Assembly: GCF_000173075.1 (NCBI RefSeq)
Contig: NZ_ABVL01000013.1
Location: forward strand, 124,001 to 188,000
Origin: Chthoniobacter flavus Ellin428
GTDB lineage: Bacteria; Verrucomicrobiota; Verrucomicrobiia; Chthoniobacterales; Chthoniobacteraceae
Reading direction: 5' to 3'
Length of the DNA: 64,000 nucleotides
Both the position numbers and the translations under genes were made by a program. The stretch's first letter is position 1; every line of letters starts with the position of its first letter. The notes beneath the pieces were generated by a model. The model was not told the origin of the DNA. It did not search any database and saw only the letters and a program-made list of their open reading frames with translations. This document shows, one piece after another, positions 52,127 through 59,279 of this stretch.

Positions 52127-52522
52127 GCGGGATATATACGAAGGTCGGGCGAGAGTGGATGCGGCAATTTCCTGCTGCTCCTTGGCCGGAGCGGGGCGGG
52201 CAAAGGTTACCTGGCGACAGCGGCGCTGAAGTGGAATGGCTCGGGGATTTTCCTCAAGCATCCGGACATGCTGATGGATCTGCGCGCGAGTTATGATGCG
52301 GGCCGGACGCAGGAGCTGATCACGCGCTGGCAGGATTGTGAGATGCTGGTGCTCGATGAGTTTGGGCTGTCGGGCGGCGGACGGGACGAGGAGCCGATGC
52401 TGTATCAGGTGCTGGCGGATCGCTACGATCATCGGCGGCCGACGATCATCACGAGCAATCTGGAGATAGGCGCATTGCGCGAGGTGCTGGGGTTCCGGCT
52501 GTTGAATCGGCTGGGCGAGTAG
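52127..52522 (+). pseudogene. DnaC/IstB-like AAA+ ATPase, truncated at both ends
   Basis: An open frame with Walker A GRSGAGKG near 52190, Walker B CEMLVLDEFGLSGGG near 52340, a YQVLADRYDHRRPTIITSN sensor-1 strand and a final LLNRLGE before the TGA at 52520. The ATP-binding core of a helicase loader is intact, but the conserved C-terminal end is missing (replaced by the repeat at 52523) and there is no start codon before Walker A; the first ATG is 52268. It complements the fragment just upstream, as if two tandem paralogues had been partly deleted. Confidence 0.6.
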
Positions 52523-52940
52523 GCTAAATTCCTTTGTCCCTCAGGGACAACCTTCCGCTTCACCGCAGTTTCGCCGGGTTGACTTTGCCTCTTACGGCGT
52601 CTTTTGGGGAATCCCGCCAGCAGACACTCCCTCCGTGCAAAACAGAGTTTCGCTCCCAAGTGCGTGCCCAAATAGAGTTCGGGCACGAGGGCAAAAAAGG
52701 CAGAAGGATGAAGGATGAAGGATGAAGGATGAAGAAAGGCGTCACCCGAAAAGAGGACGCCACATCCAAAGCCGCGGAGCGCATTTCACTTCATCCTTCA
52801 TCCCTCCGCCTTCATCCTTCTCTTCATTCCGTGGTCAAAAACTCCTTTTGTCCGGCTTTCGGGACACCCTCTCGGGACTAATCTGTCGGGGAAACCATTA
52901 TTTATACATCCAATCCCGGCTGTTCAGGCGATTCCCGCGC
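52523..52940. repeat. Repeat-filled gap with AAGGATG microsatellite
   Basis: No gene is supported here. 52524-52600 (GGCTAAATTCCTTTGTCCCTCAGGGACA) shares sequence with the end of the large direct repeats at 59.98 and 60.53 kb. 52610-52690 holds a CAGACACTCCCTCCGTGC ... GTGCGTGCCCAAATAGAG ... GGGCACG element. 52701-52734 is an (AAGGATG)n tract, with an inverted TTCATCCTTCATC tract at 52790-52830, so the pair could form a hairpin. Confidence 0.7.
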
Positions 52941-53147
52941 ATGCCGGAAACGCCCAAAGAGGAGATCAAAAACATTCAAGAGGAGATCGGTGCACTCGTG
53001 AAGCGCACGCTGATTCAAACGGGCGACATTCAAGACGTCGAAGAGAAGCTCAAAGGGATCGTGGAGCGGAGTTCCAGGATTACCCCTCCACCGGCAGAGT
53101 CCGCGAATACGATTACGCCGCCACCGGCAGAGTCGGCGGATTCATGA
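52941..53147 (+). CDS. Small hypothetical protein with a repeated proline motif
   Basis: A 68-residue ORF, MPETPKEEIKNIQEEIGALV, helical and charged for ~48 residues, then a tail with the nearly exact repeat ITPPPAESA (twice). It overlaps no other gene and starts with ATG after the repeat region. No family recognised; a small orphan of the accessory region. Confidence 0.45.
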   Translation: MPETPKEEIKNIQEEIGALVKRTLIQTGDIQDVEEKLKGIVERSSRITPPPAESANTITPPPAESADS

Positions 53148-53226
53148 CGAGGCGGTTCCTGCTCCTCGCCCGTCGCCGCTGGGTCGGCTTCCGGCGGAAG
53201 GAGGAAGAAAAAGACGGAGTACGCGC

Positions 53227-53580
53227 ATGCACTATTCGATCGGAAACGAGGGGCTGATTCTCCTCATCCAAGTTCAGGGAGGTTTGAGCAAACCGGAGAT
53301 TCTCGCCTGCTGGGAGGCGATCAAGGCGCATCCGGAATATCCGCGCGCGACGGGAGCGCTGGTGCTCTTTGACGCGGTCTGGTGGGAAACCTCCGGCGAC
53401 GAGCTCGGCGACCTGGCGAAAAGGGCGGATGAGCTCCGCCCGATCCGCTGGGCTTTCGTCACCGACGAAGACCTTTCCTACGGGATGGTGCGCAGGTTTG
53501 CCACGCAGGTCGAAGGTGCGGACAGATTTGCGGTGTTCCGAGATGAGGACATCGCCCGGAAATGGTTGGACCGACAGTAG
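53227..53580 (+). CDS. Hypothetical STAS/SpoIIAA-like protein
   Basis: A 117-residue soluble protein, MHYSIGNEGLILLIQVQGGL, with alternating strands and helices (ILACWEAIKAHPEYPRATGALVLFDAV; RRFATQVEGADRFAVFRDEDIARKWL). The end, FRDEDIARKWL, is typical of the SpoIIAA-like/STAS domain group in which a final helix follows VFRDEEEAxxWL. Function unknown. Confidence 0.55.
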   Translation: MHYSIGNEGLILLIQVQGGLSKPEILACWEAIKAHPEYPRATGALVLFDAVWWETSGDELGDLAKRADELRPIRWAFVTDEDLSYGMVRRFATQVEGADRFAVFRDEDIARKWLDRQ

Positions 53581-53690
53581 GGGCAAGGCCTGCGGCGCGC
53601 CTGGGACGCGCCGATCTGGGCTGAAAGCGGATTGATTTTTTTGAATGCGCCGAACGCGTGGCGTCCGAATCAGGGAGAGGAGGAGCCTCT

Positions 53691-53888
53691 ATGAAACGTG
53701 AAACGTTCGAGATCGAGATATTGCAGGGTCCACGGTTTGTTCTGCGCCGCCGGGGAGGAGCCGCCGAATGGGAGTTTGCCTCCGTGAAAGAAGCATTGGA
53801 TTACGTGGCGATTCAGCCGGGCGGCCACGACGCGGAAAAGATGCTGCTGGATCAAGAACGGAAGCGGGAAATGAAGGTGGTCTGGTAG
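53691..53888 (+). CDS. Small hypothetical protein
   Basis: A 65-residue ORF with ATG 53691 preceded by a strong ribosome-binding site (GGGAGAGGAGGAG). The sequence (METFEIEILQGP-like start, VKEALDYVAIQPGGHDAEKMLL) predicts a small beta-strand plus helix fold, and the end is rich in charged residues. No family recognised. Confidence 0.5.
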   Translation: MKRETFEIEILQGPRFVLRRRGGAAEWEFASVKEALDYVAIQPGGHDAEKMLLDQERKREMKVVW

Positions 53889-53926
53889 CGCGCGGGTGCC
53901 GCACCGCAAAGCAGGGAGGAAAATTT

Positions 53927-54113
53927 TTTAAAACGCAGAGACACAGCGCGGCGGAGCCGCAACCAAAAGGGGAGCCACGAACATTCGAAAAGACAGGGAA
54001 GGGAAAGTGACCCGCGAATCACCCGAATGACGCGAATGATCTGCCCTCATTCGTGTTATTTGCGTGATTCGCGGGCCAAAAATTCTACGCGTCGTGCGGA
54101 CATTTTCATGGTT
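53927..54113. repeat. ~190-bp dispersed repeat, copy 2 (inverted relative to 42.8 kb)
   Basis: TTTAAAACGCAGAGACACAGCG ... the CCGCGAATCACCCGAATGACGCG hairpin (54010-54076) ... CGTGCGGACATTTTCATGGTTAGC is the inverse of the repeat at 42801-42988. Its end, continued as TTAGCACTGCAGAGAG to 54127, is the unoccupied counterpart of the TIR-element insertion site at 41274/42238. The gap 53889-54278 otherwise has no gene. Confidence 0.8.
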
Positions 54114-54248
54114 AGCACTGCAGAGAGGGAAGAAGAGCGGACAAGGGGACAAGGGGACAGGCGCCTGCTCCGCGTTCCGGGATCGCTGTTTCGTATTTGT
54201 AAACTATTTAAAATACTGGAAACCGGTTATCCACAGGGAGGGGTTGCA

Positions 54249-54269
54249 CTATAACGCGGCGCGTTATAG
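54249..54269. promoter_or_regulatory. Palindromic operator of the higBA pair
   Basis: CTATAACGCG-G-CGCGTTATAG is a perfect 10+1+10 palindrome ending 9 bases before the GTG start of higB. TTATAG within the right arm resembles a -10 element. HigA-type antitoxins bind such sites to repress their own operon; the role here is inferred from position. Confidence 0.75.
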
Positions 54270-54278
54270 GATGGGGGA

Positions 54279-54560
54279 GTGATTCAGGATTTCCGCGACA
54301 AAGAGACGGAGAGGATCTGGAACGGCAAAGGCTCCCGGCGTTTCCCCGCCGATATTCAGCGTGTTGCCGTCCGTAAGCTCCTACAACTCTCGGCGTCAGA
54401 AGTCTTGAGTGACCTGCGGGTGCCACCGGGCAACCGCCTCGAAGCCCTCAAAGGTGGACGGGCGGGCCAACACAGCATCCGCATCAATGACCAATGGCGC
54501 ATCTGTTTTGTCTGGAAAGACGGACAGGCGCACGAGGTCGAAATCGTCGATTACCATTGA
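54279..54560 (+). CDS. higB: HigB-type (RelE/HigB superfamily) toxin
   Basis: A 93-residue toxin starting with GTG. It has the RelE/HigB fold pattern: MIQDFRDKETERIWNGKGSRRFP, HVRRKLLQL-like helix, DLRVPPGNRLEALKGGRAGQHSIRINDQWRICFVWKDGQAHEVEIVDYH. The GNRLEALKGGR and QWRICFVWKDG segments are diagnostic for HigB-like ribosome-dependent mRNA interferases. It lies upstream of its antitoxin, the toxin-first order usual for hig loci, with 14 bp between. Confidence 0.92.
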   Translation: MIQDFRDKETERIWNGKGSRRFPADIQRVAVRKLLQLSASEVLSDLRVPPGNRLEALKGGRAGQHSIRINDQWRICFVWKDGQAHEVEIVDYH

Positions 54561-54574
54561 CCAAAAACATCGCT

Positions 54575-54877
54575 ATGAGTGCCAAGCTTCTCAAAGTAAC
54601 GCCGGGAGAAATTCTCCTCCAAGAGTACATGAAGCCGATGGGGCTGACGCAGAACGCGCTCGCCCGCGCTTTAGGGGTGGCGCCACGCCGGGTGAATGAA
54701 ATCATCCATGGCAAGCGGGCGATTACGCTCAACACTTCGCTCCGCCTCGGCCGTTACTTTGGCCAGTCACCGCGCTTCTGGCTGAACTTGCAAATGGAAT
54801 GCGACTTGCGCAACGCGAAGCCGCTGCTCGCGAAGATTGCTCGCGAGGTTCATCCGATGGTCGCGGTCGGGGTGTAG
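54575..54877 (+). CDS. higA: HigA-type antitoxin (XRE/VapI family)
   Basis: A 100-residue helix-turn-helix antitoxin: PGEILLQEYMKPMGLTQNALARALGVAPRRVNEIIHGKRAITLNTSLRLGRYFGQSPRFWLNLQ. The XRE HTH and the C-terminal YFGQSPRFWLNLQ segment match HigA/VapI. It neutralises HigB and probably represses the pair through the palindrome at 54249-54269. MITE copy 2 is inserted only 13 bases after its stop (target duplication 54882-54890), so a nearby insertion has not disrupted it. Confidence 0.92.
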   Translation: MSAKLLKVTPGEILLQEYMKPMGLTQNALARALGVAPRRVNEIIHGKRAITLNTSLRLGRYFGQSPRFWLNLQMECDLRNAKPLLAKIAREVHPMVAVGV

Positions 54878-54890
54878 GCGTGGCGTGGGC

Positions 54891-55043
54891 CTAACCATTA
54901 CCCACATCTTTTTGAAGATCCCGCGGAGAGAAGAAGGGCCTGCGAATCACGCAAATCACGCGAATAAAATCCTCCTCATTCGCGTTATCTGCGTGATTCG
55001 CGGGCTCCATCCGTAGTCTTTTTGAGATGTGGGTAATGCTTAG
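54891..55043. mobile_element. MITE type B, copy 2 (153 bp), 9-bp target duplication
   Basis: The ends CTAACCATTACCCACATCTTT and (inverted) CTAAGCATTACCCACATCTCA bound the CGAATCACGC hairpin (54938-55005). GGCGTGGGC is repeated on both flanks (54882-54890, 55044-55052). Only a few positions differ from copy 1 at 41926-42079 after inversion. It fills the 306-bp gap 54878-55183 together with a GTGCCAAAAACTCCATTTGG palindrome element near 55110-55134. Confidence 0.93.
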
Positions 55044-55183
55044 GGCGTGGGCGGTTCGATCGACTCGGCGAAGACTGGGCAGTTTCTTTCGGTATCCGAC
55101 CTCTCTCTCGTGCCAAAAACTCCATTTGGGCACGCCCTTGTGGGCCCAGCATGGGCAGCGCGATTGGCCAAGGCTGCCGTTGA

Positions 55184-55480
55184 CTAACACTTCCTGCGTT
55201 TTTTCTTGACAAATGCTGCCATCTTTTCGCAAGCCGCTTTGGCATCTCGTGCGATTTCCTGCATATCCGGCGGCAGCGAATCGGGGCCGATCCGAAGCCT
55301 TATACCGCTGGCAATCTGCTCGCCGATTTTCTGCAGTTCCTCCTCGCTGTTGAAGTGCTCGGTTAGAGCAAAGGACAGAGCGTAATCTTCCTCCGTGACA
55401 GGCACGGACCCACAATGATCGCAGGGATTGAACGCCCCGAATTTGAAGGAACCGCAGTGGATGCAGACGGCAGTAGTCAT
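55184..55480 (-). CDS. Hypothetical zinc-ribbon protein
   Basis: A 98-residue protein with an N-terminal zinc ribbon (CIHCGSFKFGAFNPCDHCG: two CxxC pairs at residues 6-9 and 20-23) followed by a helical region (DYALSFALTEHFNSEEELQKIGEQI) and a very basic end (AAFVKKKRRKC). ATG 55480 is chosen because it starts 5 residues before the first Cys pair. A nucleic-acid-binding or adaptor role is possible; the family is unknown. Confidence 0.6.
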   Translation of the reverse strand: MTTAVCIHCGSFKFGAFNPCDHCGSVPVTEEDYALSFALTEHFNSEEELQKIGEQIASGIRLRIGPDSLPPDMQEIARDAKAACEKMAAFVKKKRRKC

Positions 55481-55818
55481 AGGTAATCGTATTGACAGGG
55501 TTACAAGCGCCCCCAACGGGTCGCAGGATGATTCGCATCCTTACCTTTATGTGTGCAATGGCCTTTCGGGCGGAGGCGTAGGTCGGATTTCCAATCTCTC
55601 GTGCCCAAACTCCATTTGGGCACGCCCTTGCGGGCCCAATTCCATCGGGCGTGGAGGGGGCGTCTGCGGGTTTGGCTTTCGAGGGATCCCGCCCGCGGAC
55701 ACTCCCTCCGTGCGAAACAGAGTTTCGCTCTCAAGTGCGTGCCCAAAAATCCTAATCCCGCTACTATTGTAAGTAAAACTAACTGGCCAGCGTTCCTTGG
55801 CGCGGTAAATTTTGCCGC
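55481..55818. repeat. Repeat-filled gap with GTGCCCAAACTCCATTTGGGCACG palindrome
   Basis: A palindromic element at 55600-55624 (a 24-base near-perfect palindrome) is followed by TTGCGGGCCC and by CGGACACTCCCTCCGTGC ... GTGCGTGCCC (55690-55747). The first part recurs near 55110, and a related set lies near 52610-52690. No gene is supported. Confidence 0.65.
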
Positions 55819-56138
55819 ATGCTCATAAACATAACTCATGACTGCCGCCTTAGGATTGGCGGAAAACCAGTGCGAATCAACTCCTCAACCGGAGAATACC
55901 CGGTGGATTATTCCGACGCCATTCCACTCGATTTGGATACTGCCTTGCAAATGATCCGGGCATTAATAGGAAAATGGAAAGCTGAATACAAATCACTTTC
56001 ACCGGGGTTGCCCGTTGAGCTTCGCCTGCCAATTGGACCAATCAATGCTCCGCACGTCATCATTGATGGGGTGTTCGTCAACGGAGACGAAACAGAAGCG
56101 TTGGAGGAAAAAGTACGCGCCTATTATGCTCCCATCAT
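55819..56138 (+). pseudogene. Truncated hypothetical gene in a mosaic of fragments
   Basis: ATG 55819 opens MLINITHDCRLRIGGKPVRI; the native-looking protein (ELRLPIGPINAPHVIIDGVFVNGDETEALEEKVRAYYAPII) runs to about residue 106. From there the frame enters the antisense of an unrelated protein end (56139 onward), and the last ~30 residues are spurious. So the gene appears to have lost its C-terminus. No family recognised. Confidence 0.45.
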
Positions 56139-56249
56139 TCAGATCCGCAGGAAAAGTTTGCGGCGGTACATCCAGAGCAGGAGGAGCCACATGACTAACA
56201 ACGAGGCGCTGCCGAGGAGGAGCGGCTCGTAGGGTTTCACGGGCACAAA
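56139..56249 (-). pseudogene. C-terminal fragment of a membrane acyltransferase-like protein
   Basis: The minus strand encodes VPVKPYEPLLLGSASLLVMWLLLLWMYRRKLFLRI and a stop at 56139. This is a final transmembrane helix plus a basic end, as in DUF5009/acyltransferase-type membrane proteins. Upstream on the minus strand the sequence turns into the antisense of a methyltransferase tail, so only ~36 codons remain. It is a displaced gene fragment, not a functional gene. Confidence 0.5.
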
Positions 56250-56408
56250 GATTGCACGGTGCTGGACCCGTTCCTTGGCATTGGCCATTCCGCCCTCGCT
56301 GCGATCGAATGCGAGGATATCGTATCCCGGTTCATCGGTTTCGATATCGACGAGGAATATATCAAAGTTGCCTCTGAGGTGACGGGATGTTCCTATAGCG
56401 AAGCATGA
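56250..56408 (+). pseudogene. C-terminal fragment of a DNA methyltransferase (N6/N4 type)
   Basis: The plus strand reads DCTVLDPFLGIGHSALAAIE ... FIGFDIDEEYIKVASEV and stops TGA at 56406. The DPFxGxG motif I, followed by G-x-D-I-x-x-E-Y, is the SAM-binding end of beta-class DNA methyltransferases of restriction-modification or phage origin. The catalytic DPPY motif and the rest are absent. The stop overlaps the next ATG (ATGA at 56405), a remnant of operon structure. Confidence 0.6.
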
Positions 56409-56629
56409 TCGACATCGTGATAGTTCCAAGGAGCGAGGGGCCGAAGATCAATGTTCAAATTGATGAATCCGCCACGCCGATGGATCTGGCTTCGGCGTGG
56501 CAGGAGACCGAATGCGAAATATTGCGACGCCATCTCTGGGACGCGATTTATTTTGAGTGCGTCCGTCGTGGTTTAGACCCTAAACCGATCATTGGAGACT
56601 CACCGCTCAAGCCTCCATCCCAAAGTTGA
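56405..56629 (+). CDS. Small hypothetical protein coupled to the methyltransferase remnant
   Basis: A 74-residue ORF (MIDIVIVPRSEGPKINVQID, AWQETECEILRRHLWDAIYFE) with an ATG overlapping the methyltransferase stop. It has a strand-rich start and a helical middle. No family recognised. A further 71-codon ORF (TTG 56626 to 56841, MIGPSNYQIGQAVRASCANA) overlaps its end by 4 bases but has only weak support. Confidence 0.4.
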   Translation: MIDIVIVPRSEGPKINVQIDESATPMDLASAWQETECEILRRHLWDAIYFECVRRGLDPKPIIGDSPLKPPSQS

Positions 56630-56841
56630 TCGGACCATCAAATTATCAAATCGGCCAAGCTGTTAGAGCGAGTTGCGCCAATGCTTTTTGGCGATCGCTA
56701 ATCGTTGCTGAGTTCCAGTCGTCGCATTCCGATACTTGGCTTGTGAGCACATATGGGCAGCTCGCGAAAACAGCTTTTGTTGTAGCGAACGGTTCGCTTT
56801 TCAAAACGGCGGAATTATCGCTGGCTCGCATCAATGCGTGA

Positions 56842-57050
56842 TTTGCGGAGCCGGTTAATATAGATACCAGCTTCGTCGTGAATTGAGGGCGGTCTATCTA
56901 TTGCAGGAACGGCCCGAATCTAACGCAGAGGGCGCAGAGAATTTTGAGAGAGGAGAGGAGGGATGGCAGGCTCTTCCTCTGCGGCCCTCCGCGTTCTCCG
57001 CGTCTTCTGCGTTTAAATTAGTCGCGACTACAGTTTCATTTTAAGATGCT
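56842..57050. repeat. Short gap with inverted CGCAGAG repeat
   Basis: TAACGCAGAGGGCGCAGAGAA (56918-) and GCGTTCTCCGCGTCTTCTGCG (to ~57012) are near-complementary and belong to the CGCAGAGGCCGCAGAGGCGCAGAG family at 41.1 and 42.5 kb. It may act as a terminator between convergent genes. No ORF is credible. Confidence 0.6.
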
Positions 57051-58109
57051 CTAACGACCGGTTTCTTTCTTTCGGCGCGCGGATTTCTTGGAGCGGCGGC
57101 GGGCGGCGGGTTTGTTACCGTTGGCGGTGTTAGGGGCGGCTTTCGCTTTCAGGGCTTCGGCCAGATCCTTTGCCAGACGGTCGTCTGGCGAGATGCGCAA
57201 GGCGGCTTCCACGAGTTCTAGGGCCTTGGGCTTGTTGGCGGGCTTCCTCGCCAGGAGCGCGGCGTAGTTACAAAGATGCCTTGGATAGAGTGGGTCGGCC
57301 TCCACGGACCGTCGATAGAGTTCCTCCGCCTCATCGAGCTTGTTCCGGACCTCTTCGAGGAATTCGGCGTAGTTGCCGAGATTGTTGGCGTGATTCGGAT
57401 CGGCTGTGATGGCACGTTTGTAGAACTCCTCGGCTTCGTCATGCTTCTGGCGAACATCGGTCAGGAAGTTGGCGTAGTTGCCGAGGTGAATGGCATTCTT
57501 GGGGGCGGCGCCGATGGCGCGTTTGTAGAACTTTTCCGCTTCGTCATGTTTCTGAACGACAGTATCCAGGAATATCGCGTAATTGCCGAGCAACGGAGCA
57601 CTCTCGGGAAGTTTGCTCAGTCCTTCCAGGTAAGCTTTTTCCTGATCGTCAGGATTGCGTGCGGCAATGGCCCGGATCTCCCAGTATCCCCACTCCTCTT
57701 TCATGTCGGATTGTTCGGCATGATAGATCGCCGCTCGATAGAGCCGTTCCTTTTCCGTGCCCGTGGCCTTCGCAGCCAGTTCAATCGCAAAGCGGTAAAT
57801 CAACTCGCGGCTGGCCTTTTTGTATCTCTCGCACGTTTCCTTGGCACTGCGTTGGAGCTCGTCGGACAGATTGCTCACGCCGAAAAGCTCGGCAAATTGT
57901 GCCATCAATTCATCGAAACCATACACCGGTACGAGCCAGCCTTGATGTTTCTTCACGAGCTTTTGAATGCGATCCGAGGGCAGCTCGTCGGGGCCACCGT
58001 TGGTCGAGCGATAAGTCCAGAAAATCCCGTCCGCGCCGAGGGGCGGCATGTGTTGGAGGAAATTCATGAGGCTGCCGGCGCCGCGGCCGGCGACGGTGCG
58101 TCCATTCAT
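57051..58109 (-). pseudogene. SIR2-like/TPR protein, N-terminally truncated
   Basis: The frame begins in the last part of a SIR2-like NAD-hydrolase/deacetylase domain: SLMNFLQHMPPLGADGIFWTYRSTNGGPDELPSDRI and VYGFDELMAQFAELFG. The upstream catalytic core (Gly-rich NAD loop and active-site His) is absent. About 180 residues of tetratricopeptide/Sel1-type repeats follow (AEKFYKRAIGAAPKNAIHLGNYANFL, AEEFYKRAITADPNHANNLGNYAEFL, AEELYRRSVEADPLYPRHLCNYAALL), then a basic tail (KPAARRRSKKSARRKKE). SIR2 plus TPR architecture is known in bacterial anti-phage proteins. As it stands, NAD cleavage is unlikely. Confidence 0.65.
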
Positions 58110-58149
58110 CGGCGCCGCCGATAACCATGGAGGAGGCTGGGAGTAAGCT

Positions 58150-58504
58150 ATGCCAAACCGGCCTCCACGAGTGCCTGCCGTGCCGCGATCACCTCGCCCT
58201 GAGGCGTCGCCGATCTGCGGTCTGGACATCGCCAAAGCCAGCGGCGCCAAGGTGCTGGTCCGTGCTCCCAAGCCCGGCGAGGCGGATTGTTTCTACGCGT
58301 GGCAGCAGGGAGTCATCGTCCTGAGCCAGGACGTCGCGCTCGGCACGGACATCGGGTCACTGATCGCGGCGTCGGAAGAGGCCGCGCACCCACCACCAGC
58401 CGAAGTGGTTGCACGCCCTGCGGTTCCTATCCCCCGCGCGCTGGTTCGCCGAGGCGGATGCTTTCCTGAGAATCAAACGCGCCTTCGGGCTGAATTGCTA
58501 AAAT
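58150..58504 (+). CDS. Hypothetical protein, possible frameshift
   Basis: The frame from ATG 58150 encodes a Pro-rich start, then ICGLDIAKASGAKVLVRAPK and DCFYAWQQGVIVLSQDVALG, a compact alpha/beta-looking stretch. Near 58390 a neighbouring frame encodes WLHALRFLSPARWFAEADAF ... RAFGLNC and stops at 58502, a more protein-like end than the continuation in the original frame, so a one-base shift is possible. No family recognised; it may be phage-related by location. Confidence 0.3.
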
Positions 58505-58774
58505 ATGAAAACAGTAACCGTAACTTGCGATATCTGCGCAAAGCCTGTCACGGAAGACGACATGCAGCCGGTCAAGGTCGTGACTCGGAGTCCATACAAG
58601 AGGCTGCAAATTGAGTTTCTAGTTAGCCTACTACCGGTGCAGTTCGATATGAATACGGCGAGAGAATGGAAGCTTTCCGAGGACGAAATGTCGAATGCCC
58701 ATATCTGCACGGACTGCGTCTGCGAGGCGGCGGCGAAACGCGTGAAAGAAAAACCAAAGGCTCGGAAGAAATGA
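58505..58774 (+). CDS. Small two-CxxC zinc-binding-like protein
   Basis: An 89-residue ORF with CDICAKP near residue 8 and HICTDCVCEAAAKRVKE near residue 67, giving two paired cysteines spaced like a zinc knuckle. The C-terminus is basic (EKPKARKK). The stop overlaps the next ATG (ATGA at 58771). The family is unrecognised; size and context suggest an accessory or phage-derived gene. Confidence 0.5.
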   Translation: MKTVTVTCDICAKPVTEDDMQPVKVVTRSPYKRLQIEFLVSLLPVQFDMNTAREWKLSEDEMSNAHICTDCVCEAAAKRVKEKPKARKK

Positions 58775-58992
58775 GCGAAATCCTCGAAGGCGACGAATGG
58801 AAACATCAACCTCCGGACTCCACTGCGGCGGCGCCGGCGCCCGGGCACTTTATCCTGCACAGCCGGGCCGAGCAACAAGCCTGGCTGGATGACTTATATC
58901 TCCGCGGCCAAATCAGCCTCAAGGTATGGCGCTTCCAGTTCGACCTGCTGAGCCTGAAAAACGCCGACGGCAGCTTACCCCCGCTCGAGTGA
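58771..58992 (+). CDS. Small hypothetical protein
   Basis: A 73-residue ORF, MSEILEGDEWKHQPPDSTAA, with FILHSRAEQQAWLDDLYLRGQISLKVWRFQFDLLSL as the main helical part. It is coupled to the preceding gene by a 4-bp overlap and stops 12 bases before a MITE. No family recognised. Confidence 0.45.
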   Translation: MSEILEGDEWKHQPPDSTAAAPAPGHFILHSRAEQQAWLDDLYLRGQISLKVWRFQFDLLSLKNADGSLPPLE

Positions 58993-59004
58993 GCTCCGCC
59001 CAGC

Positions 59005-59230
59005 CTTAGGCATGACCCACATCTTTGCACGGTATTTGCGCATCGACACAGATGGAGCTCCTGGGAGCGGCGACTTTCCAGTCGCCGACCGAACAAGCGC
59101 GCGAAGCGCCGTCTTGAGGGCGTCGCTCCGCGACGCAGGGTCTTTTCTAGAAAGTCGCCCCTCCCAGTGGTCACCGTCGAATTCCTCGCGGTCCCTAAAA
59201 ATCGACAAAAAAGATGTGGGCAATGCTTAG
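59005..59230. mobile_element. MITE type A, complete copy (226 bp)
   Basis: CTTAGGCATGACCCACATCTTTGC and the inverted right end (CTAAGCATTGCCCACATCTTTT) flank a GC-rich interior matching 37829-38059. The copies differ at nested palindromes: here GGCGACTTTCCAGTCGCC replaces the GCCATGGC palindrome, and GGGTCTTTTCTAGAAAG replaces GGGCGACTGG. The flanks share CCCAGCC but not a perfect duplication. Confidence 0.85.
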
Positions 59231-59279
59231 ACCCAGCCCGCGCACCCCACCCGTGACCCGACCTTAATCCACCGATCGC

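Noticed and set aside
39435..55005. Repeated CGAATCACGC hairpins read as a CRISPR array
   Set aside because: Copies are palindromic and kilobases apart, without regular spacers or nearby cas genes.
57051..58109. Functional anti-phage SIR2 effector
   Set aside because: The NAD-binding and catalytic part of the domain is absent from the open frame; only the domain end remains.
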